Notes: generated by a model not told the origin, from the letters alone. Shown: positions 15,762-24,821, counted from the first letter of the stretch. The stretch is 44,974 bases of DNA from Desulfosporosinus sp. BRH_c37 (GCA_001516045.1 LOEW01000197.1:1-44974); one strand, 5' to 3'. A program made the numbers and translations.

Positions 15762-17769
15762 TTATGACATCTCGCAAGCCATGACTATAAAATTAGAATC
15801 CGAATTGCCTGAAATGCCAGGATTTGCAGAAGGAATCAGAAGGGCTCCGGACAGAGGCTTTAGTCTAACAAAGGCTCAAACAAAGATTGCCTTAAAAAAC
15901 GCTCTGCGTTATGTGCCCGAAGAACTCCATGAACAATTAGCCCCAGAATTTCTGGAGGAATTGCGGACGAGAGGCAGGATTTATGCCTATCGGTTCCGCC
16001 CTGCTGGGCGAATGTATGGCAAACCAATTGATGAGTACAAGGGAAATTGCATAGAAGGCAAAGCCTTCCAGGTTATGATCGAGAATAACTTAGATTTTGA
16101 CGTAGCTCTTTATCCTTATGAGCTTGTAACCTATGGTGAAACAGGAAGTGTCTGCCAAAATTGGCTGCAGTATCGTTTAATCAAAAAGTATCTTGAAGTA
16201 CTGACAGATCAACAGACCTTAGTCATGGAGTCTGGCCACCCAGTTGGGCTGTTCCCTTCACGGCAGGAAGCGCCGAGGGTGATAATAACCAATGCTTTAA
16301 TGGTTGGTATGTTTGACAATCAGAGGGATTGGGAAATTGCTGAGCAAATGGGTGTAGCAAACTATGGACAGATGACGGCCGGTGGTTGGATGTATATCGG
16401 ACCGCAGGGAATTGTGCATGGAACCTTTAACACCTTACTCAATGCGGGAAGATTAAAGTTGGGCATTCCACAGGATGGGGATCTAAGAGGGCACTTGTTT
16501 ATCTCTTCTGGTCTGGGTGGCATGAGCGGGGCTCAACCAAAATCCGTGGAAATAGCCCTCGGCGTTGGGATTATTGCTGAAGTCGATGAGTCCAGAATAA
16601 AAACCCGCTATGATCAGGGTTGGGTTAGTAAAATGTCTGCAGATCTTGAGGAAGTCTTTCGCCTGGCGGCTGATTATGTGCAGAAGAAAGAACCGATGTC
16701 TATTGCTTATCAGGGGAATGTCGTGGATTTATTAGAGTATGCTGTTCAGAACAAGATAAAAGTGGATTTGCTTTCCGATCAGACCTCCTGTCATGTTGTT
16801 TACGATGGGGGTTACTGCCCACAGGGAGTCTCCTATGAAGAGAGGACTAGGTTACTCGGTACGGATCGGGTTGAATTTAATAAACTTGTTGACCTGAGTT
16901 TAACTCGACACTACGAATTGATCAGTATTCTGGTTGAAAGAGGCACCTATTTCTTTGACTATGGGAATTCCTTTATGAAAGCCATTTATGATGCCGGTGT
17001 CCAAGAAATATCCAAAAATGGTGTGGATGAAAAAGATGGCTTTATTTTCCCATCTTATGTTGAAGATATAATGGGACCGGAGCTCTTTGATTATGGCTAT
17101 GGGCCCTTTAGATGGGTTTGTCTCAGTGGTAAGAAGGAAGATTTGCACAAAACTGACGAGGCGGCGATGTCCTGTATCGATCCGAATCGTCGGGGCCAAG
17201 ATCGAGACAACTATATTTGGATTAAGGATGCCGAGAAAAATAGACTTGTCGTCGGTACGCAAGCTAGAATTCTTTATCAGGACGCCGAAGGACGGATTAA
17301 AATTGCGCTAAAATTTAATGAAATGATCCGCAATAGAGAGATTGGCCCGGTCATGCTGGGACGGGACCATCATGATGTGAGCGGAACAGATTCTCCATTT
17401 AGAGAAACAGCTAACATCAAAGACGGCAGTAATGTCATGGCCGATATGGCTGTCCAAAGCTTCGCCGGAGATGCTGCCCGAGGGATGAGCCTTGTATCAC
17501 TCCACAATGGAGGGGGCGTCGGCATTGGCAAAGCCATCAATGGTGGGTTTGGCTTGGTGCTTGATGGCAGCGAACGAGTGGATGAGATTATTAAATCGGC
17601 TCTTTTATGGGATGTGATGGGTGGAGTAGCTCGTCGGTCCTGGGCCAGAAATGAACATTCGATCGAAACAAGCATCGAGTTTAATGAACGTTATAAGGGT
17701 GCGGGGCAGATTACGGTTCCCTTTATTCCGAGGGACGAGTTGATTGATGAGTTGGTTGGGTCAAGCTGA
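15751..17769 (+). CDS. hutU: Urocanate hydratase, long form
   Basis: This 672-residue urocanase belongs to the long form (about 660-680 residues, against about 550 in Bacillus or Pseudomonas). The NAD-binding region includes SSGLGGMSGAQPKS near residue 250, and the conserved Cys-bearing region includes DQTSCHVVYDGGYCP near 345. It adds water to urocanate to give 4-imidazolone-5-propanoate, with NAD bound as a prosthetic group. ATG at 15751 follows AAAGGAGTG within hutH. Translation is therefore coupled to hutH. An S-family structural element begins on the base after the stop codon. Confidence 0.96.
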   Translation: MFNNYDISQAMTIKLESELPEMPGFAEGIRRAPDRGFSLTKAQTKIALKNALRYVPEELHEQLAPEFLEELRTRGRIYAYRFRPAGRMYGKPIDEYKGNCIEGKAFQVMIENNLDFDVALYPYELVTYGETGSVCQNWLQYRLIKKYLEVLTDQQTLVMESGHPVGLFPSRQEAPRVIITNALMVGMFDNQRDWEIAEQMGVANYGQMTAGGWMYIGPQGIVHGTFNTLLNAGRLKLGIPQDGDLRGHLFISSGLGGMSGAQPKSVEIALGVGIIAEVDESRIKTRYDQGWVSKMSADLEEVFRLAADYVQKKEPMSIAYQGNVVDLLEYAVQNKIKVDLLSDQTSCHVVYDGGYCPQGVSYEERTRLLGTDRVEFNKLVDLSLTRHYELISILVERGTYFFDYGNSFMKAIYDAGVQEISKNGVDEKDGFIFPSYVEDIMGPELFDYGYGPFRWVCLSGKKEDLHKTDEAAMSCIDPNRRGQDRDNYIWIKDAEKNRLVVGTQARILYQDAEGRIKIALKFNEMIRNREIGPVMLGRDHHDVSGTDSPFRETANIKDGSNVMADMAVQSFAGDAARGMSLVSLHNGGGVGIGKAINGGFGLVLDGSERVDEIIKSALLWDVMGGVARRSWARNEHSIETSIEFNERYKGAGQITVPFIPRDELIDELVGSS

Positions 17770-17962
17770 GAGGAAGTGTCTTAGCACGTTCGCACACGTT
17801 CCATTGCTATTCACTTGTCGATAAGGCTAAAACGCAAACCTCCGGGTTTCTCTGCATGTAAACCAATGCGTTTCTTAACGCCTTATCGTCTGCGCTCATT
17901 GACGCAATTCCACTCTCCGTGCTCCCTAAGCTAAGAAACTTCCTCAAGCTTGGGTCGACGGG
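17770..17962 (+). repeat. Structured S-family element, short copy
   Basis: It starts directly after the hutU stop. The terminal stem is GAGGAAGTGTCTTAGC (17770-17785) with GCTAAGAAACTTCCTC (17930-17945). The inner stem pairs GATAAGGC (17820-17827) with GCCTTATC (17880-17887) and AACGCA (17831-17836) with TGCGTT (17867-17872). The 3' tag CCTCAAGCTTGGGTCGACGG runs into the next copy. This copy lacks the ATCCTACG...ACTATCGTG core found in the longer copies. Coding frames through it are accidental. Confidence 0.8.
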
Positions 17963-18401
17963 GAGGAAGTGTCTTAGCACGTTCGCACATCCTACGCTGG
18001 TAGGTATTCCTTTTGGGATAAGCGGCTACGGCGAAACTCTCCACTGGAGGCTTTCGTCACTGGAGACTATCGTGATTCATTGCTATTCACTTGTCGATAA
18101 GGCTAAAACGCATAACCTCTGGGCTTTCTGCATGTGCGCGTCGCTCCTTGCCAAATCCACACTACAGGAGTATGCGTAATGAGTTGTAGTGTGGCGATAA
18201 GCTCGTCCGCTTATCGTCTTGGCACCGCGACATCAGTCCATCCATGGACAAGCCAAATGCGTTTCTTAACGCCTTATCGACTGCGCTCATTGACGCAATT
18301 CCATTCTCCGTACTCCCTAAGCTAAGAAACTTCCTCTGGTTTGGGTCGACGAGGTTTGGTACGACTAGGGGTTGTGACGTTGTTTGCGTTATTAACGCAA
18401 A
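17963..18401 (+). repeat. Structured S-family element, long copy with nested branch
   Basis: It directly follows the short copy. The terminal stem is GAGGAAGTGTCTTAGC (17963-17978) with GCTAAGAAACTTCCTC (18321-18336). The ATCCTACG...ACTATCGTG core lies at 17989-18074. The inner stem is GATAAGGC/GCCTTATC (18096-18103 and 18271-18278) with AACGCA/TGCGTT (18107-18112 and 18258-18263). Its apical loop carries an extra branched structure (18140-18231). The 3' part holds CCTCTGGTTTGG (18333-18344) and TTTGCGT/ACGCAAA (18383-18401). The remaining 18402-18574 shows only a small GCACC/GGTGC hairpin (18463-18479) before fchA. Confidence 0.82.
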
Positions 18402-18574
18402 TGTGCATAGTTTTCTTGCTCTGTTCAAGTTGGGGATGGTTCTTGACTTGCATGGGTAAGTCGCACCTCTGCATCGGTGCTGGCGGTGGGTTTGGAGACG
18501 GTGTGTGAGGGAGCGGGAGACTTTTTTGTGAGAGAAGGGCAGTTTTTGACTTATTAATGAAGGGGGCAGGTACA

Positions 18575-19210
18575 TTGGATCTCAGGGATATGAGTTTAAG
18601 TGAATTTGTCCTAGAGGTGGCTTCGACTTCGCCTGCACCGGGCGGTGGAAGTGTGGCTGCTTATGCTGGGGCTCAAGGATTTGCGCTTGTGGCTATGGTT
18701 TGTCGTTTGACTCTTGGACGGGAAAAGTTTTTCACTGTTCAAGATCAGATAATGTCGTTGTTAAAAGTTGCTGTGGCAAGGCAAGAGTTGCTATTGACCC
18801 TTGTGGATGAGGATACGCTTGGCTTCAAAGTAGTCATGGAGGCTTTGGGTCTTCCGAAGAATAACGATGCAGAAAAGTTACTTCGTCGTGAGGCCTTGGA
18901 AAAAGCGTCTATTAAGGCTGCTGAAATTCCTTTGCAAACTGCTAAGGAATGCTTGGCGGGGTTGCATGAAATGTCTAGCTTGTTAACTATAGGAAATCCT
19001 AACGCCTTGAGCGACATGGGAGTTGCGGCTCTGATGTTTAAGTCTGGATTAGAAGGGGCTCTCTATAATGTCCAGATTAATGCTTTAGGGTTAAATTCCC
19101 TTAAAAAGAAAGAGGCTTTTCTGACCGAATGCCAAGCTTTACGTGGAGAGGGAAATCGGTTATTTGAGGAATGCCAGGGTAGCGTGATGAGTCGGCTTGG
19201 ATCGAGCTGA
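18575..19210 (+). CDS. fchA: Formiminotetrahydrofolate cyclodeaminase
   Basis: This protein of about 211 residues shows SPAPGGGSVAAYAG near the N terminus, the signature of the cyclodeaminase family, and a helical remainder typical of FchA/FTCD-C. It converts 5-formimino-THF to 5,10-methenyl-THF and ammonia. TTG at 18575 is preferred because AAGGGGG lies eight to nine bases upstream. ATG at 18557 has no site at a usable distance. The family member is a stand-alone protein, not fused to the transferase as in mammals. It is flanked on both sides by S-family elements but keeps the direction and order of the hut pathway. Confidence 0.9.
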   Translation: MDLRDMSLSEFVLEVASTSPAPGGGSVAAYAGAQGFALVAMVCRLTLGREKFFTVQDQIMSLLKVAVARQELLLTLVDEDTLGFKVVMEALGLPKNNDAEKLLRREALEKASIKAAEIPLQTAKECLAGLHEMSSLLTIGNPNALSDMGVAALMFKSGLEGALYNVQINALGLNSLKKKEAFLTECQALRGEGNRLFEECQGSVMSRLGSS

Positions 19211-19229
19211 GGTGTGATTGACCTTTCGG

Positions 19230-19570
19230 GAGGAAGTTTCTTGGCCCATTCGCACATCCTACGCCGGTAAGTATTCCTTTATGGATCACGGCTTCGGCGA
19301 TACTCATCCTTCGGCGCGACAGCGTGCGTCATTGGCTCTGCGCCTACGGCGAAACCCTCCACTGGAGGTTTTCGTCACCGGAGACTATCGTGTTCCATTG
19401 CTATTCGCTTGTCGCTCAGGCTAAAACTCAAAACCTCTGGGCTTACTGCAAGTGAACCGTTGAGTTTCTTCACGCCTGATCGACTGCGCTCATTGACGCA
19501 ATTCCACTCTCCGTGCTCTCTAAGCCAAGAAACTTCCTCTGGCTTGGGGTCTACGGAGGTTGGAACGATG
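19230..19570 (+). repeat. Structured S-family element, covarying copy
   Basis: The terminal stem is perfect over 16 bp: GAGGAAGTTTCTTGGC (19230-19245) with GCCAAGAAACTTCCTC (19524-19539). Relative to the copies at 17770 and 17963, TTAGC/GCTAA has become TTGGC/GCCAA, a paired change. The inner stem pairs TCAGGC (19416-19421) with GCCTGA (19474-19479) and AACTCAA (19425-19431) with TTGAGTT (19460-19466), again with paired changes. The core runs from 19256 to 19392 with an insert relative to the others. The tag CCTCTGGCTTGG (19536-19547) and GGTTGGAACGA (19558-19568) follow. The stretch 19571-19737 contains GGACATGTGTCC and a GCACC/GGTGC hairpin and no gene. Confidence 0.82.
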
Positions 19571-19737
19571 GACGAGAATTGGCAACGACGTGGACATGTG
19601 TCCTTTGCAAGTTGCACCTCTGCTTTGGTGCTGCGCCGGGGGGGCTGAGAGACGAAACGAGGTTGCTTGGGGTTTAGTCTCGGTGTTAGGGAGCTGCTAA
19701 GAAGGAGTAAGGATTAGATTTTTTGGGGGATGTTAAT

Positions 19738-20634
19738 GTGGTGAAAGTTGTGGAATGTATTCCTAATATTAGCGAGGGTAGGCGACTGGATGTTGTTGAA
19801 GAAATCATTGCTGAGGTGAGAGAGGTCCCGGGTGTAACCTTGCTGGATTACTCTAGTAATGCGGATCACAACCGGACGGTCATAAGCATGATCGGTGAGC
19901 CGGAAAACGTCCTTGAAGCTGCCTGGAGACTAATTAGTAAAGCTGCTGAAAAGATTGATCTGGATCAGCATCATGGGGAACACCCTCGGATGGGGGCAAC
20001 AGATGTCGTTCCCTTCGTTCCTGTGCGAGGCATGACAATGGAGGAATGTGTCGACCTAGCTAAAACTTTAGGTGAACGTGTTGGAAGGGAACTATTGATC
20101 CCTGTGTATCTATATGAGAAGGCTGCAACTAGGCCCGAACGTCGTAACTTGGCGGATGTGCGTAGAGGGCAGTATGAAGGGTTGAAAGAGAGCATTAAGA
20201 CCACTGAGCGCACTCCAGATTATGGACCAAATGTTTTGGGGAAAGCCGGAGCGATTGCCATTGGTGCTCGTCCACCCCTCGTTGCGTTTAATGTTAACCT
20301 CGGGACAACCAATCTGGAGATTGGCAAGGCGATTGCCAAAGGAATTCGAGGGAGTTCAGGTGGTTTTGTCAATGTTAAGGCCTTGGGAATTGATCTTTCC
20401 GAGCAAGGGATTGTACAGATCTCTATGAATATGGTGGATACCCAAGGTACCCCCTTGTATAGGGCTTTAGAATTTATTAAAACAGAGGCTGCCCATTTTG
20501 GAGTTCCTATTGTCGGCAGTGAAATCGTGGGGCTTGTTCCGCTGGATGCTATGATGGATGTGGCAACTTACTATTTAGGGTTGCATGAATTCTCCAGTGA
20601 GCAGATTCTAGAGAAGCGCGTGTTTGGATTTTAA
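19738..20634 (+). CDS. ftcD: Glutamate formimidoyltransferase
   Basis: This protein of about 298 residues starts VKVVECIPNISEGRR and carries DYSSNADHNRTVISM and HPRMGATDVVPFVPV, all typical of the transferase half of FTCD. It moves the formimino group from N-formiminoglutamate to THF, releasing glutamate. Start choice is uncertain between GTG 19738 and GTG 19741, since GGGGGA at 19725-19730 serves both, and an in-frame TTG at 19723 overlaps that site. The separate transferase and cyclodeaminase genes together replace a fused FTCD. hutI follows 17 bases later. Confidence 0.92.
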   Translation: MVKVVECIPNISEGRRLDVVEEIIAEVREVPGVTLLDYSSNADHNRTVISMIGEPENVLEAAWRLISKAAEKIDLDQHHGEHPRMGATDVVPFVPVRGMTMEECVDLAKTLGERVGRELLIPVYLYEKAATRPERRNLADVRRGQYEGLKESIKTTERTPDYGPNVLGKAGAIAIGARPPLVAFNVNLGTTNLEIGKAIAKGIRGSSGGFVNVKALGIDLSEQGIVQISMNMVDTQGTPLYRALEFIKTEAAHFGVPIVGSEIVGLVPLDAMMDVATYYLGLHEFSSEQILEKRVFGF

Positions 20635-20651
20635 CTCGAGGAGGTGGTTTT

Positions 20652-21911
20652 GTGCAATATGCGGATCTTTTGATTCATTCTGCTGATCTGATGGCGACGA
20701 TGAGAGGGCACTCTGGATGTCCGGCTTTTGGGGAGGGTATGTCTGAGATCGGTTTGATTAAGGATGGTGCCGTTGCTATTCGGGAGGGAAAGATTACAGC
20801 GGTTGGCACAACGGAGGAAGTTCTAGCGGGTGGCTGGGTAGGGTCTGAAACCATACAAATAAGCGCCAAAGGAAAGGTTGTCACCCCCGGGTTTATTGAT
20901 CCTCATACGCACGTTCTGTATGCTGGTTCGCGCGAAAATGAATTATCTTTAAAGCTTAAAGGGGTTCCTTATTTAGAGATCCTCAAACAGGGTGGGGGAA
21001 TTCTTTCAACGGTTCGGAGTACGCAGCAGGCTACGGATGAAGAGATTAAGGCGCAAACCGGTCGTCGACTTCAGACAATGCTAAGCCAGGGAACAACAAT
21101 GGCTGAGGTCAAGAGTGGTTATGGCCTAACGTTAGATGAAGAAATGAGGGCTTTGCGTCTCATTAAAGAATTAGATAATGAACAGGTGATCGACCTAGTG
21201 CCGACGTTTATGGGAGCCCATGCAGTTCCACCAGGTTATACCGAAGAAGAGTTTACAAACTATCTTATTGAAGATGTGTTGCTCCAAATTGCGGCTCATG
21301 ATCAGGCGGAGTTTTGTGATGTCTTTTGCGAGCCTGGGGTTTTCAGTGTTAACTCGAGTGAAAGAATTTTAACTAAAGCTAAAGAACTTCACTTTAAGTT
21401 GAAAATCCATGCCGATGAATTAGCTGCAGCGGGAGGAGCAGAATTAGCGGCTAAATTGAAGGTAGTCAGTGCTGATCATCTACTCCAAGCCTCGGATGAA
21501 GGAATAGTAGCTCTGGCCAAACAAGGAGTCATTGCAGTACTGCTGCCGGCAACTTCATTCAACCTAGCCAAAAATACATATGCTCGAGCAAGGGAAATGA
21601 TTAGTGCAGGGGTACCTGTAGCTCTGGCAACCGATTCGAACCCAGGGTCTTCCCCAACGGAATCTATGCCCTTGGTCTTAACCCTTGCCTGTCTCTATCT
21701 CCGCCTCACCCCAGAAGAAGCCTTGACTGCAGCAACTATTAATGCGGCTCATGCCGTTGGAAGGTCTAATCAAGTGGGGAGTCTGGAAGTCGGGAAACAG
21801 GGAGATCTTCTCATCCTTGATATTCCCAATCTAAATTATTTGCCTTACCATTTTGGTAGTAACCCGGTTGGTACGGTTATTAAGCGGGGAAGAGTAGTTT
21901 GGAATAGTTGA
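20652..21911 (+). CDS. hutI: Imidazolonepropionase
   Basis: This 419-residue amidohydrolase contains DPHTHVLYAGSRENE (metal-binding HxH), KIHADELAAAGGAEL, a later DHL histidine and ATDSNPGSSPTESMP with the conserved Asp, all typical of HutI. It opens the imidazolone ring to N-formimino-L-glutamate, the substrate of FtcD. GTG at 20652 has a strong GAGGAGGTGG site. Together with hutH, hutU, ftcD and fchA it completes histidine to glutamate. No hutG or hutF is needed for this route and none is present. Confidence 0.96.
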   Translation: MQYADLLIHSADLMATMRGHSGCPAFGEGMSEIGLIKDGAVAIREGKITAVGTTEEVLAGGWVGSETIQISAKGKVVTPGFIDPHTHVLYAGSRENELSLKLKGVPYLEILKQGGGILSTVRSTQQATDEEIKAQTGRRLQTMLSQGTTMAEVKSGYGLTLDEEMRALRLIKELDNEQVIDLVPTFMGAHAVPPGYTEEEFTNYLIEDVLLQIAAHDQAEFCDVFCEPGVFSVNSSERILTKAKELHFKLKIHADELAAAGGAELAAKLKVVSADHLLQASDEGIVALAKQGVIAVLLPATSFNLAKNTYARAREMISAGVPVALATDSNPGSSPTESMPLVLTLACLYLRLTPEEALTAATINAAHAVGRSNQVGSLEVGKQGDLLILDIPNLNYLPYHFGSNPVGTVIKRGRVVWNS

Positions 21912-21974
21912 GAAGAGATTGTGATAGCGTCTATACATCAATAAATGGAAGAACTGCTTTTTGTGTCTAAGGGT

Positions 21975-22020
21975 AGCTCCTACGAGCGAAGACAGTGTCT
22001 TCGTGGGCGCCAGCCAAGTT
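21975..22020 (-). repeat. Palindromic repeat R2, inverted copy
   Basis: GAAGACAGTGTCTTCGTGGG with GCGCCAGCC is the reverse complement of the unit at 3298-3340, with few differences. It lies between hutI and the molybdenum hydroxylase. An upstream extension of the hydroxylase frame reads through it, which supports the internal GTG start for that gene. Confidence 0.65.
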
Positions 22021-22057
22021 TCTTTATGGGTTCGTAATAAGAGAAGGTGAACAAGGG

Positions 22058-24310
22058 GTGAAGGTATTGAACAAGGATTTGAAATATGTTGGGCAGACGT
22101 TTCCGATTCACGACGCACCTCAAAAGGCGAGAGGAGAATTAGTGTATGTCAGTGATATGAGTCTGCCAAATATGTTGCATGCAAAGTTACTTTTAAGTCC
22201 GATAGCACATGGATTAATTAAAAGAATTGATACTAGCAGAGCTGAAGCACTTCCGGGTGTTATTAAAGTGTTTACTTATTTAAATTCACCAAACAAGGCG
22301 TATAGCCGCTATAGAATTATACCTAACCAGGAATTTTGCATAGAGGATGAGCGTCTTTTTACTGAAAAGGTAAGGTTTGTTGGAGATCGGATTGCGGCTG
22401 TTGTAGCTAACAGCCTTGAAACTGCCAAGGAAGCTATTGCTCTTATTCAGGTGGATTATGAGGTGCTGCCTGTTTTAAGTACTCCTGAGGAAGCGCTGCG
22501 GGATAAGACTACAAAAATCCATCCTGCGGGTAATTTGATCTATCAGTATGAATCTCAATTGGGGGAGCAGGCGTTACTTCTTCATGATTGCGTCGATGTG
22601 GAGACAGCAACACATACTCAAAAAGTGCATCATGCAACGATAGAAACCCATGCCTGTGTGGCAGATTTCAATAGCTCAGGAAAGCTTACCATTTGGGCAG
22701 GTTGTCAAGGTGCGTTTGGGGTTAGAACCATTGTAGCCGATTTGCTGGAATTAAGTTATAACAAGGTCAGGGTCATTAAAATGCCCATGGGAGGTTCTTT
22801 CGGAGGAAAACAAGAAGCAATCATAGAGCCGATTACTGCCTTTTTGGCTAAGGAGGTCAGACGTCCTGTCAAATTGATTTTCGATAGGAAAGATTGCATT
22901 ATTGCAACAATGACCAGACCTGCAACGAGTTCAAGGATAAAAACAAGGGTTACCAAGGATGGAATTCTGATAGATTGCATGGTAGATACCGTTGTCGATG
23001 CCGGAGCCTATGCTACCAGTTCCGTAGACAATGCCTATGCCATGTCCAAAAAAATATGTAAATTATATCGAATTCCTTACTACAAACATCAGAGCAAGAT
23101 TGCTTACACCAATACGCCTGTGGCAGGTGGAGCCAGAGGGTGGGGAGCTCCGGAAATAATGACTGCTCTAGAAATTCATATGGATGCAGTTGCCAAGATG
23201 TTAGCTATGGATCTTGTAGAATTCAGGCTCAAGAATCTTGTTCACCCGTATGACAGAGATAAAGCATCCTCTCTTTCACTGGGAAATGCTCGCGTGATTG
23301 AGTGTTTGGAGAAAGGTGCTGCCATATTTGGCTGGAGCGAAAGATACAATAGGGAGCCGGATAAAGGCAGGTATCGCCGGGGTGTAGGATTTGCCTGTGC
23401 AGCTCATAAAAATGGTATGTATGGCGGCTTTCCTGAACATAGTACAATGACTCTGAAGATGAATGAGGACGGCAGTTTTATTTTGAATACTGGTCTGCAT
23501 GATTTAGGCTGTGGAACGCTTACTTCGATTAAACAGATTGCGGCAGAGGTATTAGATATTAATCCTAGCTATATTACCGTTTTGGAAGCCGATACGGAAT
23601 ACGGTCCTTATGATTTCGGTTCTTATGGTAGCAGAGTAACCTATATTTGTGGTGCTTGTGCTTTTGAAGTAGCGAAGAGAGTAAAAGAGAAACTATTGGA
23701 ATGTGCGTCTCTTATTTTTCGCAAGCCAAAACAGTATTTAGAAGTTGCAAACGGTAGAGTATGGATTATTGGCCATGAGCAACAGAAGATAAGTTATCGT
23801 GAAATCGCCACAACTGCTAAAATAAAGGATAATACGGACATCATTATTACACACACCTATCATGGGACGTCTAATCCCGGTGTCTATGCTGTCCACTTTG
23901 CTGAAGTTGAGGTTGACACAAAGACAGGAAGGGTTAGAATTACCGATTATCTAGCAGTTCATGATATCGGAAAAGCTATAAATCCTGGAATGGTTGAAGG
24001 GCAGATTCAAGGGGGCGTTCAAATGGGCATAGGCTACGCCTTATACGAAGAAGTAAAGGTAGGTAGTGACGGAAGGATACTTAACAGCAGCTTCAAAGAT
24101 TATCATGTAATTAATGCGCCAGATATGCCGACGGTAAATATCCTTTTAATTGAACAAGGAGGGGATGAAGGTCCCTATGGTGCAAAGAGTGTAGGGGAAA
24201 TAGCCTTTGTTCCTGTTGCTGCAGCCGTAATCAATGCTGTCAACAATTGCCTTGGGACAGCATTGTCAGATATGCCTCTTACTCCGGAAAAAATATTAGC
24301 TACACTTTAA
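22058..24310 (+). CDS. Molybdopterin-binding catalytic subunit, xanthine dehydrogenase family
   Basis: This protein of about 750 residues begins with an aldehyde oxidase a/b hammerhead domain (GQTFPIHDAPQKARGELVYV). The molybdenum-binding part follows: GGSFGGKQ near residue 245, GGARGWGAPE near 357, and GAKSVGEI near 710, which holds the catalytic Glu. It hydroxylates an N-heterocycle or aldehyde using water. Purines, nicotinate-type rings and imidazoles are all possible, and the substrate cannot be told from sequence. GTG at 22058 is chosen because AGAAGGTG lies eight bases upstream and longer frames run into a repeat. The matching FAD subunit is at 870, about 20 kb upstream. The 2Fe-2S subunit follows at 24363. 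Confidence 0.92.
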   Translation: MKVLNKDLKYVGQTFPIHDAPQKARGELVYVSDMSLPNMLHAKLLLSPIAHGLIKRIDTSRAEALPGVIKVFTYLNSPNKAYSRYRIIPNQEFCIEDERLFTEKVRFVGDRIAAVVANSLETAKEAIALIQVDYEVLPVLSTPEEALRDKTTKIHPAGNLIYQYESQLGEQALLLHDCVDVETATHTQKVHHATIETHACVADFNSSGKLTIWAGCQGAFGVRTIVADLLELSYNKVRVIKMPMGGSFGGKQEAIIEPITAFLAKEVRRPVKLIFDRKDCIIATMTRPATSSRIKTRVTKDGILIDCMVDTVVDAGAYATSSVDNAYAMSKKICKLYRIPYYKHQSKIAYTNTPVAGGARGWGAPEIMTALEIHMDAVAKMLAMDLVEFRLKNLVHPYDRDKASSLSLGNARVIECLEKGAAIFGWSERYNREPDKGRYRRGVGFACAAHKNGMYGGFPEHSTMTLKMNEDGSFILNTGLHDLGCGTLTSIKQIAAEVLDINPSYITVLEADTEYGPYDFGSYGSRVTYICGACAFEVAKRVKEKLLECASLIFRKPKQYLEVANGRVWIIGHEQQKISYREIATTAKIKDNTDIIITHTYHGTSNPGVYAVHFAEVEVDTKTGRVRITDYLAVHDIGKAINPGMVEGQIQGGVQMGIGYALYEEVKVGSDGRILNSSFKDYHVINAPDMPTVNILLIEQGGDEGPYGAKSVGEIAFVPVAAAVINAVNNCLGTALSDMPLTPEKILATL

Positions 24311-24362
24311 TGCACGTAGATAATTCAGAATTGAAAATCGTATGAAGTATGAGGGGTAAGCA

Positions 24363-24821
24363 ATGCAAATTGAGTTTAACGTCAATGGAAAAGAGTATAA
24401 AATGGATATTTGCCCAACCATGAGACTAGTTGATCTGTTGAGAGAGAAGCTGGGTCTGACTGGGACAAAAGAGGGTTGTGGTGAGGGTGAATGTGGCTCC
24501 TGTACCGTGATCATGGGCGGTAAGGCAGTAAATTCATGCCTAGTTCTGGCACCTCAAATTCGAGGTCAGGAAATACTTACTGTCGAAGCTTTGGCAAAGG
24601 ATGGACAACTGGACGGCTTACAGGAATCATTCATTAGTAACAGTGCAATTCAATGTGGCTACTGTACACCAGGCATGCTGATGTCTGCCAAAGCGCTCTT
24701 GATGGCCAATTCAAATCCATCTGAAGAAGAAATTAAGATTGCTATCTCAGGTAACCTCTGCAGATGTACCGGATATAACAAAATAGTTAATGCGATCAAG
24801 GAAGCAGCCGAAGGTAATTAA
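24363..24821 (+). CDS. 2Fe-2S subunit of the molybdenum hydroxylase
   Basis: This 152-residue protein has a plant-type 2Fe-2S N-terminal domain (Cys 39, 44, 47 and 59 in GCGEGECGSC...NSC) and a second helical 2Fe-2S domain (QCGYCTPGM and CRCTGY). It passes electrons from the molybdenum site to FAD, as in CoxS/XdhC-type small subunits. The ATG at 24363 follows a GAGGGG site. It is the last gene of the accessory block. Confidence 0.95.
   Translation: MQIEFNVNGKEYKMDICPTMRLVDLLREKLGLTGTKEGCGEGECGSCTVIMGGKAVNSCLVLAPQIRGQEILTVEALAKDGQLDGLQESFISNSAIQCGYCTPGMLMSAKALLMANSNPSEEEIKIAISGNLCRCTGYNKIVNAIKEAAEGN

Noticed and set aside
18162..18575. Minus-strand frame of 137 residues
   Set aside because: It lies over the S elements and is explained by their mirrored stems. 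No ribosome site or family resemblance. The same holds for small frames at 17919-18459 and 19218-19648.
17770..19570. CRISPR array or phage attachment sites
   Set aside because: The repeats are few, long and nested, with no regular short repeat-spacer pattern and no cas or integrase genes nearby.
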